A stretch of DNA of 21,719 nt from Anaerofilum faecale (GTDB lineage Bacteria; Bacillota; Clostridia; Oscillospirales; Ruminococcaceae), in assembly GCA_019114265.1 (NCBI GenBank), contig DXFV01000053.1:1-21719 (forward strand), written 5' to 3'. The notes beneath the pieces were generated by a model that saw only the letters and a list, made by a program, of their open reading frames with translations, made no database searches and had not been told where the DNA came from. Both the position numbers and the translations under genes were made by a program. Positions 7,133 through 14,761 of the stretch are shown here, piece by piece (position 1 is the stretch's first letter; every line of letters starts with the position of its first letter).

Positions 7133-8143
7133 ATGGCACAAACCGTGTTTGAAAGCGGGATCGATGTCTCCCGCTACCAGGGGAACATCGACTGGCAGAA
7201 GGTGAAGGCGGCGGGCAAGCAGTTTGCCATCATCCGCTGCGTTTCGTCGAGCAGCAGCGGCCCCTACATCGACCCCACCTTTCGGCAGAACATCGAGGCA
7301 GCGCGCGCGGCGGGGCTGAAGGTGGGCGCCTACTACTACACCTACGCCACCACCGAAGACCAGGCCATCCGGGAACTGACGCTGGTGCTGGAAGCGCTGC
7401 AGGGGCAGAAGCTGGAATACCCGGTGTTCGTGGATATGGAGGACAGCAGCATCGCGGCGCTGGGGAAGGCGCAGGCCACCGCGCTGGCGCGGTTCGCGCT
7501 CACCGTGCTGGACCAGAAAAAATGGTATGCCGGCCTGTACACCTACACCAACTTCGCCAACACCTACCTGAATATGAACGAGCTCAGCGGCTGGCCGCTC
7601 TTCATTGCCGACTACCGCGGGTTTGTGGGCTACAACGGGCCCTATGCCATGTGGCAGTATTCCTCCACCGGCTCGGTGAACGGCATCAGCGGCAATGTCG
7701 ATCTCGACTACAGCTACGAGAATTTCCTGCCCGCCATCCTCGCGGGCGGCTACAACGGCTTCACCGGCCCGGTGATGGTGCCGCTGCAGAACACGATGCT
7801 GGAGGTGTTCGGCACCGCCAACACCGAGTACTTCAACACCCCCAACGTCTACGACATCGCGGGCAGCCTGGAAAACGGCTTCTATCCGGCGGTGGCCAGG
7901 AGCAGCGGGGAGTACAACGGCTTTTTCTGGGTGCAGTTCAAGCTGGGAGGGCAGGTGTACTGGACGGCGCTCCTGCCCGACCGCACCCGCCTGGTGACCC
8001 AGCAGAACGACTGCTGTGCCGAGGCCGAGCGCCTGCGGGGGCAGCTGGCCGAGACGAGCGCCGCGCTGGATGCCGCCAACGCAAAGGCAGACGAAGCCGC
8101 CGCCGTCCTGCGCCGCATCGCCGACTGGCTGGAGAACAGCTAA
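7133..8143 (+). CDS. GH25 lysozyme-like muramidase with C-terminal SH3b-like and coiled-coil regions
   Basis: 336 residues from ATG 7133, with GGAGG 10 bp upstream. Residues 8 to about 195 form a GH25 domain: GIDVSRYQG with Asp11, YPVFVDMED with the catalytic Asp101-x-Glu103 pair, and MWQYSSTG. The next part (about 205-290) looks like a bacterial SH3-type wall-binding module ending YWTALLPDR. The last 45 residues are Ala/Leu/Glu-rich and probably form a short coiled coil. GH25 enzymes hydrolyse the MurNAc-GlcNAc bond of peptidoglycan. There is no signal peptide or membrane anchor, as in phage endolysins and some cytosolic-start lysozymes of gut Clostridia, yet no holin or phage genes are near. 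Confidence 0.92.
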   Translation: MAQTVFESGIDVSRYQGNIDWQKVKAAGKQFAIIRCVSSSSSGPYIDPTFRQNIEAARAAGLKVGAYYYTYATTEDQAIRELTLVLEALQGQKLEYPVFVDMEDSSIAALGKAQATALARFALTVLDQKKWYAGLYTYTNFANTYLNMNELSGWPLFIADYRGFVGYNGPYAMWQYSSTGSVNGISGNVDLDYSYENFLPAILAGGYNGFTGPVMVPLQNTMLEVFGTANTEYFNTPNVYDIAGSLENGFYPAVARSSGEYNGFFWVQFKLGGQVYWTALLPDRTRLVTQQNDCCAEAERLRGQLAETSAALDAANAKADEAAAVLRRIADWLENS

Positions 8144-8144
8144 A

Positions 8145-8224
8145 AATGAATAAATATATGCATAAATCCCTGTAAAATGCAGATATAAGAAAAAATATCC
8201 GAAATATAGGAATAAATATTCAAA
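8145..8224 (+). promoter_or_regulatory. candidate ArgR operator region (ARG-box-like sites) upstream of argH
   Basis: An AT-rich island in otherwise GC-rich DNA. The site at 8207-8224 centres on GAATAAATATTCAAA and matches the Bacillus-type ARG box (CATGAATAAAAATTCAAK) at about 14 of 18 positions. It lies 6 bp upstream of the argH -35. A second half-match, ATGAATAAA followed by TATATGCAT, lies at 8146-8163. Two spaced boxes are usual for ArgR/AhrC. No ArgR gene is in the window, so this is inference from sequence and position. Confidence 0.5.
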
Positions 8225-8230
8225 AAATAC

Positions 8231-8259
8231 TTGCAAATCCCCCGGCGGTGTGGTACAGT
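8231..8259 (+). promoter_or_regulatory. argH promoter
   Basis: -35 TTGCAA (8231-8236), 17-bp spacer, extended -10 TGG-TACAGT (-10 at 8254-8259). It sits between the ARG-box-like site and the ribosome binding site AAAGGGGGA of argH. Confidence 0.7.
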
Positions 8260-8290
8260 AAAAACCAGAGCACCAAAGGGGGATTTTTCT

Positions 8291-9670
8291 ATGAAGATGT
8301 GGGCCGGGCGGTTCGGCAAGGAGCTGGATGCCGCCATCAACGATTTCAACGCTTCCATCCGCTTCGACCAGGTGATGTACCGCCAGGACATCGCCGGCAG
8401 CATCGCGCACGCAGAGATGCTGGGCGCTCAGGGCATCATCCCGGCCGGGGACGCCGCCGCCATCCAGGAGGGGCTGCGGGGCATCCTGGCCGATCTGGAA
8501 AGCGGGGCGCTGGCGGTCGATCCCGGCGCGGAGGACATCCACATGTTCGTGGAGCAGGAGCTGACTGCCCGCATCGGGGACGCCGGCAAGCGGCTGCACA
8601 CCGCCCGCAGCCGCAACGACCAGGTGGCGCTGGACCTGCGCATGTATCTGAAAGACCAGGCCGCCGCCGTGAAACAGCTGGTGCTGGAGCTGATCGGCGC
8701 CATCGCCTCCATCGCCTCGGCTCACACCCACACCGTCATGCCCGGCTATACCCATCTGCAGGTGGCGCAGCCGGTCACCTTCGCGCACCACCTGCTGGCC
8801 TACGCCCAGATGCTGCGCCGGGACGCCGGACGCCTGTCCGACTTCGCCGCCCGCATCGACGAGATGCCGCTGGGCGCCTGCGCGCTGGCCGGCACCACCT
8901 ATCCCATCGACCGCCACAGGGTGGCAAAAAGCCTGGGCTTTGCGCGGGTGACCGAGAACAGCATGGACAGCGTGGCCGACCGCGACTTCTGCGTGGAGCT
9001 GGGGGCGGCGCTGTGCCTGGTGATGACCCACCTGTCCCGACTGTCGGAGGAGGTGGTGCTGTGGTGCAGCAGCGAATTCGGCTTTGTGGAGCTGGACGAC
9101 GCCTTCGCCACCGGCTCGTCCATCATGCCGCAGAAGAAAAACCCCGACATCACCGAGCTGGTGCGCGGCAAGACCGGACGTGTCACCGGCAGTCTGGTCA
9201 CTTTGCTGACCATGCTCAAGGGCCTTCCGCTGGCCTATAATAAGGATATGCAGGAGGACAAGGAGGCCATCTTCGACGCGCTGGCCACCACCAGGGCCTG
9301 CCTGTCGGCCATCACCCCGATGCTGCGCACGATGACCGTCCGGCCGGACAAAATGCGCGCCGCCGCCGCGAAGGGCTTCATCAACGCCACCGACTGCGCC
9401 GACTATCTGGCCAAAAAGGGCGTGCCCTTCCGCGACGCCTACAAGGCCACCGGCCAGCTGGTGCGCCTGTGCATCGAGAAGGGCTGCACGCTGGAGACCC
9501 TGCCGCTGGAGGAGTACAAAGCGGTCTGCCCGGCGTTCGAGCAGGACGTCTATGCTGCCATCGACCTGATCGCCTGTGTGTCCCAGCGCCGCTCCTACGG
9601 CGGGCCGGCCCCCGAGGCGGTGGAGGTGCAGCTGGAAAACCTGCGCGCCTGGCTGGACGCTTCGTCTTGA
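8291..9670 (+). CDS. argH: argininosuccinate lyase
   Basis: 459 residues from ATG 8291 (AAAGGGGGA, 7-bp spacing); the longer in-frame reading from 8231 runs through the promoter and is not used. Begins MKMWAGRFGK as typical ArgH. The fumarase/aspartase superfamily signature GSSIMPQKKNP is at 275-285, with the catalytic serine in it; HTHTVMPGYTHLQ with its conserved histidines comes earlier. It splits argininosuccinate into arginine and fumarate, the last step of arginine synthesis. It stands alone here without argG or other arg genes, with its own promoter and a probable ArgR operator. Confidence 0.97.
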   Translation: MKMWAGRFGKELDAAINDFNASIRFDQVMYRQDIAGSIAHAEMLGAQGIIPAGDAAAIQEGLRGILADLESGALAVDPGAEDIHMFVEQELTARIGDAGKRLHTARSRNDQVALDLRMYLKDQAAAVKQLVLELIGAIASIASAHTHTVMPGYTHLQVAQPVTFAHHLLAYAQMLRRDAGRLSDFAARIDEMPLGACALAGTTYPIDRHRVAKSLGFARVTENSMDSVADRDFCVELGAALCLVMTHLSRLSEEVVLWCSSEFGFVELDDAFATGSSIMPQKKNPDITELVRGKTGRVTGSLVTLLTMLKGLPLAYNKDMQEDKEAIFDALATTRACLSAITPMLRTMTVRPDKMRAAAAKGFINATDCADYLAKKGVPFRDAYKATGQLVRLCIEKGCTLETLPLEEYKAVCPAFEQDVYAAIDLIACVSQRRSYGGPAPEAVEVQLENLRAWLDASS

Positions 9671-9695
9671 CCGCCGCGAAAACGGATGCTATAAT
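9667..9695 (+). promoter_or_regulatory. strong promoter overlapping the argH stop, reading into lysO
   Basis: -35 TTGACC (9667-9672) includes the argH stop codon TGA. A 17-bp spacer is followed by a perfect extended -10, TGC-TATAAT (-10 at 9690-9695). The predicted start is about 9702. Confidence 0.8.
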
Positions 9696-9706
9696 GTTCC
9701 ACAGCT

Positions 9707-9740
9707 GCCGCAGACGGTTTGCCGTCCTGCGGCATATTTT
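9707..9740 (+). terminator. terminator-like hairpin between the promoter and the lysO genes
   Basis: Stem GCCGCAG-ACGG (9707-9717), loop TTTG, then CCGT-C-CTGCGGC (9722-9733, one bulged C), followed by ATATTTTTG. It can end argH transcripts, but it also lies only about 5 nt into the predicted lysO leader, so it may act as a 5' stabilising hairpin or attenuator. Confidence 0.65.
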
Positions 9741-9761
9741 TGGGCAAAAGGAAGGAAAATC

Positions 9762-10040
9762 ATGTCGATCCTTGTGGTGATGTTCGCAGGCGTGCTGGTG
9801 GGCGCGCTGGTGTTCCCGGAAAAATACAAAAAGCACAACGAGCGGCTGCAGGTGGTGTGCACCGTGCTGCTGATCTTCTCGATGGGTGTGATGCTGGGCC
9901 GCCGCGAAGGCTTTCTGCAGCAGCTGGCCAGCATGGGCCTGCTGAGCCTTCTGTTCGCGGTGGCCTCCATTGCGGCCTCCACCGTGCTGGTGTTTCTGCT
10001 CACCCGCTGGCTGATGGACAAAAAGAAGGGGGGCAAATAA
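9762..10040 (+). CDS. LysO-family lysine exporter, N-terminal part (separate small subunit)
   Basis: 92 residues from ATG 9762 with AAGGAAGGA ahead. Three hydrophobic segments; ends in a basic tail (KKKGGK). It corresponds to the N-terminal third of the LysO/YbjE (DUF340) family, whose E. coli member is a single protein of about 300 residues exporting lysine. The rest of the family is encoded by the next gene, one base after this stop codon. The split is clean: a good ribosome binding site and in-phase stop and start, so it looks like a genuine two-gene form rather than a frameshift. Confidence 0.8.
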   Translation: MSILVVMFAGVLVGALVFPEKYKKHNERLQVVCTVLLIFSMGVMLGRREGFLQQLASMGLLSLLFAVASIAASTVLVFLLTRWLMDKKKGGK

Positions 10041-10041
10041 G

Positions 10042-10638
10042 ATGGTCCTGCTTGCATTGGCCGCGCTGGTGCTGGGCGTTGCGTGGGGCAGCTTTGGCCC
10101 CGCCGGCACGCCGCTGGATCTCATCAGCGACAATTCCGACCTGATTTTGTACGCCCTGATGTTCTTTGTGGGCATCAGCATCGGCCTGAACAAAACCATC
10201 CTGCAAAAGATCCGCGAATACCACATCAAGGTGTTCATCATCCCATTCGGCATCGTGGTGGGCTCGGTGGCGGCAGGCGTTGTCTGCGGCCTGCTCACCG
10301 GGGTGGGGGCCCGCAACGGCGCCGCCATCGCGGGCGGCATGGGATGGTACAGCCTGGCCGGCGTCATGCTCACCGAGATGGCCGGCGCGCAGATGGGCAG
10401 CGTGGCCTTTCTCAGCAACCTGATGCGCGAGATGCTGTCGTTTTTCAGCATCCCGTGGATCTCCCGCCATCTGAACTGCTATTCCTGCATCGCCCCCGCC
10501 GGCGCCACCAGCGAGGATACCACCCTCAGCATGATGGTGCGCTATACCAGCGAGGAGGTGGTGGTGATGTCGGTGTTCAACGGCATCATCTGCTCGGCTG
10601 TGGTGCCGGTGCTGATCCGTCTGTGCTATTCGCTGTGA
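10042..10638 (+). CDS. LysO-family lysine exporter, C-terminal part
   Basis: 198 residues from ATG 10042, with GAAGGGGGG inside the end of the previous gene. Membrane protein with about 5-6 segments. Family features include FFVGISIGLNK, GMGWYSLAGVMLTE and the C-terminal block with SIPWISRH. With the preceding 92-residue protein the total (290) matches one LysO. It is predicted to export lysine or toxic analogues. The 3' end overlaps the end of the convergent EamA transporter gene by 53 bp. Confidence 0.85.
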   Translation: MVLLALAALVLGVAWGSFGPAGTPLDLISDNSDLILYALMFFVGISIGLNKTILQKIREYHIKVFIIPFGIVVGSVAAGVVCGLLTGVGARNGAAIAGGMGWYSLAGVMLTEMAGAQMGSVAFLSNLMREMLSFFSIPWISRHLNCYSCIAPAGATSEDTTLSMMVRYTSEEVVVMSVFNGIICSAVVPVLIRLCYSL

Positions 10639-11440
10639 CGGCCGCCAGCGCCAGCAGCGCGGCTCCCGCCGCCATCCGCAGGCCCGGCGCCCCGCCGCCC
10701 AGCAGCCAGGGCCACACGGTGCCCAGCACCGGCTCCAGCGAACAGACCACGCTGGCCGCCATCGGCCCGGACAGCGCCATCCCCCTGGCCAGCAGCCGGT
10801 AGCTGTACCCCAGCTGCACCAGGCCCAGCACCGCCGCCGCCCCCAGCGCCGCGGGCGTGACCTGCTCCGGCCGCACAAAGACGAGAAAGGGCAGTCCCGC
10901 CGCCGCGCCGACGCACTGGCCCAGAAAAAACGCGCTGGGCGGGTGGGCATTTTGCCCCTGCCCGGCGCAGAATACGCCCGCATAGCAGGCGCCGCTGGCC
11001 AGCCCCACCGCCAGCCCCGCCATCCGCCCCGGCATCCCGCCGGCCGCGATCGCAACCCCGCCCACCGCCAGCACGGCCGCCGCCAGCTGGCGCATGGGCG
11101 GGCATTTTTTGTGTTTGACCCACAGGATCCCCGCCACGAACAGCGGGCTGGTGTTCAGCAGCAGGGTGGCGGCGGCCGGCCCGGCCAGCGGCACCGCCAG
11201 CGCGAAGAGGTTGGTGGTCAGCGCAAGGCACAGCCCGCCGGTGAGGGTGGCGGCGTTCAGGCGCAGCTTCTGTTGATCCCGCCGCAGAAAGCAGGCCGAC
11301 AGCCCCGCCGCGATGGCGCAGCGCAGCCCGTTCGCGGCCAGCGGGTGGAAGGGGATGCAGGCGAAGCACACGCCGCCGATGCTGAACATACAGGTGGCAC
11401 AAAACAGCAGAAAAAGCCCGTTTTTTCCTGATCGGCTCAT
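10586..11440 (-). CDS. EamA/DMT-superfamily transporter
   Basis: 284 residues from ATG at 11440 on the minus strand, with GGGGGA 7 bp upstream. About ten hydrophobic segments in two EamA halves; the first begins LLFCATCMFSIGGVCFACIP and the second after the GMPGRMAGLAVGLASGACYA segment. RhaT/EamA proteins export or import small metabolites; the substrate is unknown. The C terminus is a short polar tail read from DNA that is also the end of the convergent lysO gene. Confidence 0.88.
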   Translation of the reverse strand: MSRSGKNGLFLLFCATCMFSIGGVCFACIPFHPLAANGLRCAIAAGLSACFLRRDQQKLRLNAATLTGGLCLALTTNLFALAVPLAGPAAATLLLNTSPLFVAGILWVKHKKCPPMRQLAAAVLAVGGVAIAAGGMPGRMAGLAVGLASGACYAGVFCAGQGQNAHPPSAFFLGQCVGAAAGLPFLVFVRPEQVTPAALGAAAVLGLVQLGYSYRLLARGMALSGPMAASVVCSLEPVLGTVWPWLLGGGAPGLRMAAGAALLALAAVTANSTDGSAPAPQPSR

Positions 11441-11476
11441 CGAAAATCCCCCAAACTGTGCGCTGTATGGATACAT

Positions 11477-11505
11477 TTGCAAACCGCGCCGCTGTGTGAT
11501 ACACT
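11477..11505 (+). promoter_or_regulatory. promoter of the DUF1015-HAD operon
   Basis: -35 TTGCAA (11477-11482), 17-bp spacer, -10 TACACT (11500-11505). About 80 nt of leader precede the gene. A clear promoter for the divergent EamA gene was not found; its -35 might use the same palindromic TTGCAA. Confidence 0.65.
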
Positions 11506-11587
11506 ATTTTTATGCGGCGGCTGCGGCCGGGATGCGCCCGCCGTCCGCGAGGGGAAATTTGATTTGAGGAAGAGGGAGGAAACGATC

Positions 11588-12871
11588 ATGCACAGCTGTT
11601 TTGTGCCCGGCGAGATCCTTCTGCCGGATGAGAATATATCTGCCGCCCAGTGGGCCTGCCTGGCCTGCGACCAGTTCACCAGCCAGCCGGCCTACTGGGC
11701 CGAGGCCGCCGGCCTGCGCAAGGGCAAGCCCTCCACGCTGGACCTGGTGCTGCCCGAGCTGTATCTGGGCACGCCGGAGCAGGCGGACTACATCGCCTCC
11801 ATCCACGCCGACATGGAGCGCTACGCCGCCGAGGTGCTCACCCGGACGGTGCACGGATTTGTATATGTGGAGCGCACAATGTCAAACGGCCGGGTCCGGC
11901 AGGGGCTGGTGGGCTGCGTGGACCTGGAGGACTACGACTACACCCCCGGCGCAAAGCCGCTGGTGCGCCCCACCGAGAACACGGTGGTGGAGCGCATCCC
12001 GCCGCGCCTGGCGGTGCGCAGAGACGCCCTGCTGGAGACGCCCCACATCATGATGCTGGCGGACGACCCGGCCGACACCCTGCTGGGGCCGGTGGCCGCG
12101 GCCAAGGAGCAGCTGCCCTGCGTGTACGGCGGCGAGCTGTTCCAGGGCAGCGGGTTCCTCCGCGGCTGGGCGGTGGAGGACCCCGCGCTGGTGCAGGGCA
12201 TCGTGGAGGCGATGGCGCGCCTGGGCAGCCAGGAGGAATTCGACCGCCGCTATCCCGCCTGTGCCGGGCAGCCGCCGCTGGCGCTGGCGGTGGGGGACGG
12301 CAACCACAGCCTCGCCACCGCAAAGGCCCACTGGGAATCCATCAAGCCCACCCTGTCCGAAGCCGAGCGAAAGACCCATCCCGCGCGCTGGTGTCTGGCC
12401 GAGGTCTGCAACCTGCACAGCCCGGCCATCCAGATGGAGGCCATCCACCGGGTGGTGTTCGGCGCACCGGCGGCCAGCCTGCTGCTGGCGGCGGTGGAGT
12501 TCTGCGACCAGGAGGGCATCGAGATCACGAACCAGCGCCCGCAGTATGAGTATCACGTCCTCACCGCCCGCAAACAGATCAAGGTGGGCCTGCGCCACTG
12601 CAAAAGCCCGCTGGCGGTGGGCGTGCTGGAAGCGATGCTGGGCGAGTATCTGGCCGGGCACAAGGAGGCCACGGTGGACTACATCCACGGCGAATCCGAG
12701 GTGCGGCGGCTGGCGGCGGAGGGCAACATCGGCATCCTGCTGCCGGAATTCCAAAAGGACGGCCTGTTCCCCGGCGTGGTGCAGGGGGGCGTTCTGCCCA
12801 AAAAGACCTTCAGCATCGGCCACGCGGAGGAAAAGCGCTGCTATTTTGAATGCCGCCGCATCCGCCCGTGA
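11588..12871 (+). CDS. DUF1015 (COG4198) family protein
   Basis: 427 residues from ATG 11588, with GGGAGG 8 bp ahead. Recognised as DUF1015 by the N-terminal FVPGEILLP...WACLACDQFTSQP region, the central GDGNHSLATAK motif and total length. The family has no firmly established role to my knowledge. It is often near serine-synthesis genes in other bacteria, but none is here. It is followed after 11 bp by a HAD phosphatase, so the two are one operon. The conserved polar GDGNHS motif suggests catalysis, which is inference. Confidence 0.88.
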   Translation: MHSCFVPGEILLPDENISAAQWACLACDQFTSQPAYWAEAAGLRKGKPSTLDLVLPELYLGTPEQADYIASIHADMERYAAEVLTRTVHGFVYVERTMSNGRVRQGLVGCVDLEDYDYTPGAKPLVRPTENTVVERIPPRLAVRRDALLETPHIMMLADDPADTLLGPVAAAKEQLPCVYGGELFQGSGFLRGWAVEDPALVQGIVEAMARLGSQEEFDRRYPACAGQPPLALAVGDGNHSLATAKAHWESIKPTLSEAERKTHPARWCLAEVCNLHSPAIQMEAIHRVVFGAPAASLLLAAVEFCDQEGIEITNQRPQYEYHVLTARKQIKVGLRHCKSPLAVGVLEAMLGEYLAGHKEATVDYIHGESEVRRLAAEGNIGILLPEFQKDGLFPGVVQGGVLPKKTFSIGHAEEKRCYFECRRIRP

Positions 12872-12882
12872 AAGGAGAAACC

Positions 12883-13668
12883 ATGAATCCCTTGCAGGAC
12901 GTGCGTCTGTATCTGCTGGATATGGACGGCACCTTTTATCTCGACGACCATCTGCTGCCGGGCGCGCTGGAATTTCTGTCCCGCGTGCGCCGGAGCGGGC
13001 GGCACTTCATGTTCCTCACCAACAACTCCTCCAAAAACCGCCGCGATTATCTGGACAAGCTGGCCGGGCTGGGGGCGCAGGTGGGGGAGGACGAGCTGTT
13101 CACCTCGGCCGACGCCACCCTCGAGTATCTGGACGAATGTGCGTTCCCGCGCGAGATGCTGCTGATCGGAACCCCGTCGCTGGAAGAGCAGTTCCGCGCG
13201 CGGGGCTATCGGATCGACGCAGAAGAGCCGAAAGGGGTGGTGCTGGGCTTCGACACCACCATCACCTACGAAAAGCTGACAAAGCTTTGCAATGCGGTGC
13301 GGGCGGGACTGCCCTACATCGCCACCCATCCGGACTACAACTGCCCGGTGCAGGGGGGCTTCATCCCGGACATCGGCGCGGTCATCGCCTTTGTGCAGGC
13401 GTCCACCGGCCGTCTGCCCGACCTGGTGGTGGGCAAGCCCAACGCCATGATCGCCCGGGCCGCCGCCCGCCGCGCCGGTCTCTCGGTGGAGCAGCTGTGC
13501 ATGGTGGGGGACCGCCTCTACACCGACATCGCGCTGGGACAGAACTGCCCCATCAAAACGGCGCTGGTGCTGTGCGGCGAGACCACCCCGGCCGACGCCG
13601 CCCGGAGCAGCATCCGCCCCACCGTCACCGCCGACAGCCTGGCCGGGCTGCTGCGGTATCTGGATTGA
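12883..13668 (+). CDS. HAD-superfamily (subclass IIA, NagD-like) phosphatase
   Basis: 261 residues from ATG 12883 with AAAGGAG just upstream. All four HAD motifs are visible: DMDGT (Asp13 nucleophile, Asp15), TNNSS (46-50), Lys185 in VVGKPNA, and MVGDRLYTD (Asp210, Asp215). The cap domain between motifs II and III identifies the NagD/Pho13 type, which removes phosphate from small sugar phosphates or nucleotides and often cleans up metabolic by-products. It is co-transcribed with the DUF1015 gene. Confidence 0.93.
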   Translation: MNPLQDVRLYLLDMDGTFYLDDHLLPGALEFLSRVRRSGRHFMFLTNNSSKNRRDYLDKLAGLGAQVGEDELFTSADATLEYLDECAFPREMLLIGTPSLEEQFRARGYRIDAEEPKGVVLGFDTTITYEKLTKLCNAVRAGLPYIATHPDYNCPVQGGFIPDIGAVIAFVQASTGRLPDLVVGKPNAMIARAAARRAGLSVEQLCMVGDRLYTDIALGQNCPIKTALVLCGETTPADAARSSIRPTVTADSLAGLLRYLD

Positions 13669-13681
13669 GACAAAAAAGGAA

Positions 13682-13715
13682 CGCCCGCCCGGGAGAAACA
13701 TCTCCCGGACGGGCG
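13682..13715 (-). terminator. terminator hairpin, copy 1
   Basis: 15-bp stem with one mismatch (13682-13696 with 13701-13715) and loop AACA. Followed on the minus side by TTCCTTTTTTG but on the plus side by no T tract. It could therefore stop transcription arriving from the cyclophilin side. It is nearly identical to copy 2. Confidence 0.7.
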
Positions 13716-13751
13716 ACAGGCTGTCCATCCAGCGATTCCCTTTGTGCGGCG

Positions 13752-13839
13752 GGGCAGCTTCCCCTGCCAGGGGAAGGCTTTTGGTACCGTTGGCTTCCCC
13801 CTGGGGGGAAGCTGTCGCCGGACGGCGACTGATGAGGGG
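13752..13839. repeat. palindromic intergenic repeat element
   Basis: Three palindromes in tandem: CTTCCCCT-GCC-AGGGGAAG (13758-13776), GCTTCCCCC-TG-GGGGGAAGC (13793-13812) and GTCGCCG-GA-CGGCGAC (13814-13829), followed by TGATGAGGGG. Parts recur in decayed form at 15521-15600 and 15686-15765. It has no ORF and looks like a REP/MITE-type dispersed element. Similar elements are, from memory, common in Faecalibacterium-like genomes. Confidence 0.7.
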
Positions 13840-13882
13840 AAAGCTTTTGAACAGCGCAAACCATCCTTTTTTCAACAAACTG

Positions 13883-13921
13883 CGCCCGCCCGGGACAAAC
13901 ATCTCCCGGACGGGCGTTTTT
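13883..13921 (+). terminator. terminator hairpin, copy 2 (end of the DUF1015-HAD operon)
   Basis: Stem CGCCCG-C-CCGGGA with TCCCGG-A-CGGGCG (13883-13895 and 13904-13916, one C-A mismatch) followed by TTTTT. It is a near-perfect copy of the hairpin at 13682-13715. Confidence 0.85.
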
Positions 13922-13929
13922 GCACGGTG

Positions 13930-14718
13930 TCAGCTCTGCGGCTGGGAAGAGGCGGCGGCGGAGAATTTGTCCATCTCGGTCTGTGCCACGCCGTCGGCCT
14001 CGGCATAGGTGGTGATCTTCACCGAGAGCAGAGTAATCTCATTGGCCGGGCGGTCCTTCGCGCCCGGGTCGGCCACCGCGGCGATGGTGTCCACCGTTTC
14101 CATCCCGCTGTACACCTGCCCGAACACGGTGTTCAGGTTGTCCAGATAGGGGGCGCCGCCGGCGTCCTTGTAGGTCTCGATCACATCCTCGCCGATTCCG
14201 GCGTCCTGCATCTTCTGTTCCAGCTCGTCTGTCAGCGAGTCGGCCGGGGTCTGCACCACATAGAACTGGCTGGCGTTGGTGGCGGTGTCGTCGCCGGTGT
14301 GGGCCATCGCCAGCGCGCCGGAATAGTGGTGCAGCTTGTAGCTCAGCTCCACCGGGAACATCACGCCGTTCCAGCAGGTGGTGCCGCCGGTGCCGCTGCC
14401 GGTGGGGTCGCCGCTCTGGATGATGAAATCGGGGATCACGCGGTGGAAGATCAGCCCGTCATACACCCCTTCCTGGGCCAGCTGGGTGAAGTTGTACACC
14501 GCCAGCGGCGCTTCGTCGGGGTACAGCGCCGCCCGGAACTGGCCCTCGCTGGTGGTGAATACCGCCACCGGCGCATCGTCGGCCGGCTGCTGGAACTGCA
14601 GCTGTTCCGACTCCACCTGCGGCCGTTTTTTTATTTTCACGCCGTCGCTGCCGCACCCGGCCAGCAGCCCCGCGCACAACACCGCGCAGACAACCGCGCG
14701 CAAGAAATTCCGTTTCAA
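13930..14718 (-). CDS. cyclophilin-type peptidyl-prolyl cis-trans isomerase, lipoprotein
   Basis: 262 residues. The start is a TTG at 14718, preceded by AGAGGACACAGGG; no ATG is available that would keep the signal peptide. Residues 1-22 form a lipoprotein signal with lipobox LLAGC (Cys22). The cyclophilin domain includes IFHRVIPDF with its catalytic arginine, QSGDPTGSGTGG, NASQFYVV and NTVFGQV. It speeds proline isomerisation in exported proteins while anchored to the outer face of the membrane. An insertion (PADSLTDELEQK...) lies between the last two motifs. Monocistronic, with its own promoter. Confidence 0.94.
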   Translation of the reverse strand: MKRNFLRAVVCAVLCAGLLAGCGSDGVKIKKRPQVESEQLQFQQPADDAPVAVFTTSEGQFRAALYPDEAPLAVYNFTQLAQEGVYDGLIFHRVIPDFIIQSGDPTGSGTGGTTCWNGVMFPVELSYKLHHYSGALAMAHTGDDTATNASQFYVVQTPADSLTDELEQKMQDAGIGEDVIETYKDAGGAPYLDNLNTVFGQVYSGMETVDTIAAVADPGAKDRPANEITLLSVKITTYAEADGVAQTEMDKFSAAASSQPQS

Positions 14719-14761
14719 TGCCCTGTGTCCTCTTTTCTCCCAATGGTGGATATTTAGTATC

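Noticed and set aside
7079..9031. 650-codon minus-strand ORF opposite the GH25 and argH genes
   Set aside because: Runs across an intergenic promoter region and has no recognisable domain; a shadow.
13744..14757. 337-codon plus-strand ORF opposite the cyclophilin gene
   Set aside because: Begins in the palindromic repeat and terminator; the minus strand carries the cyclophilin with lipobox.
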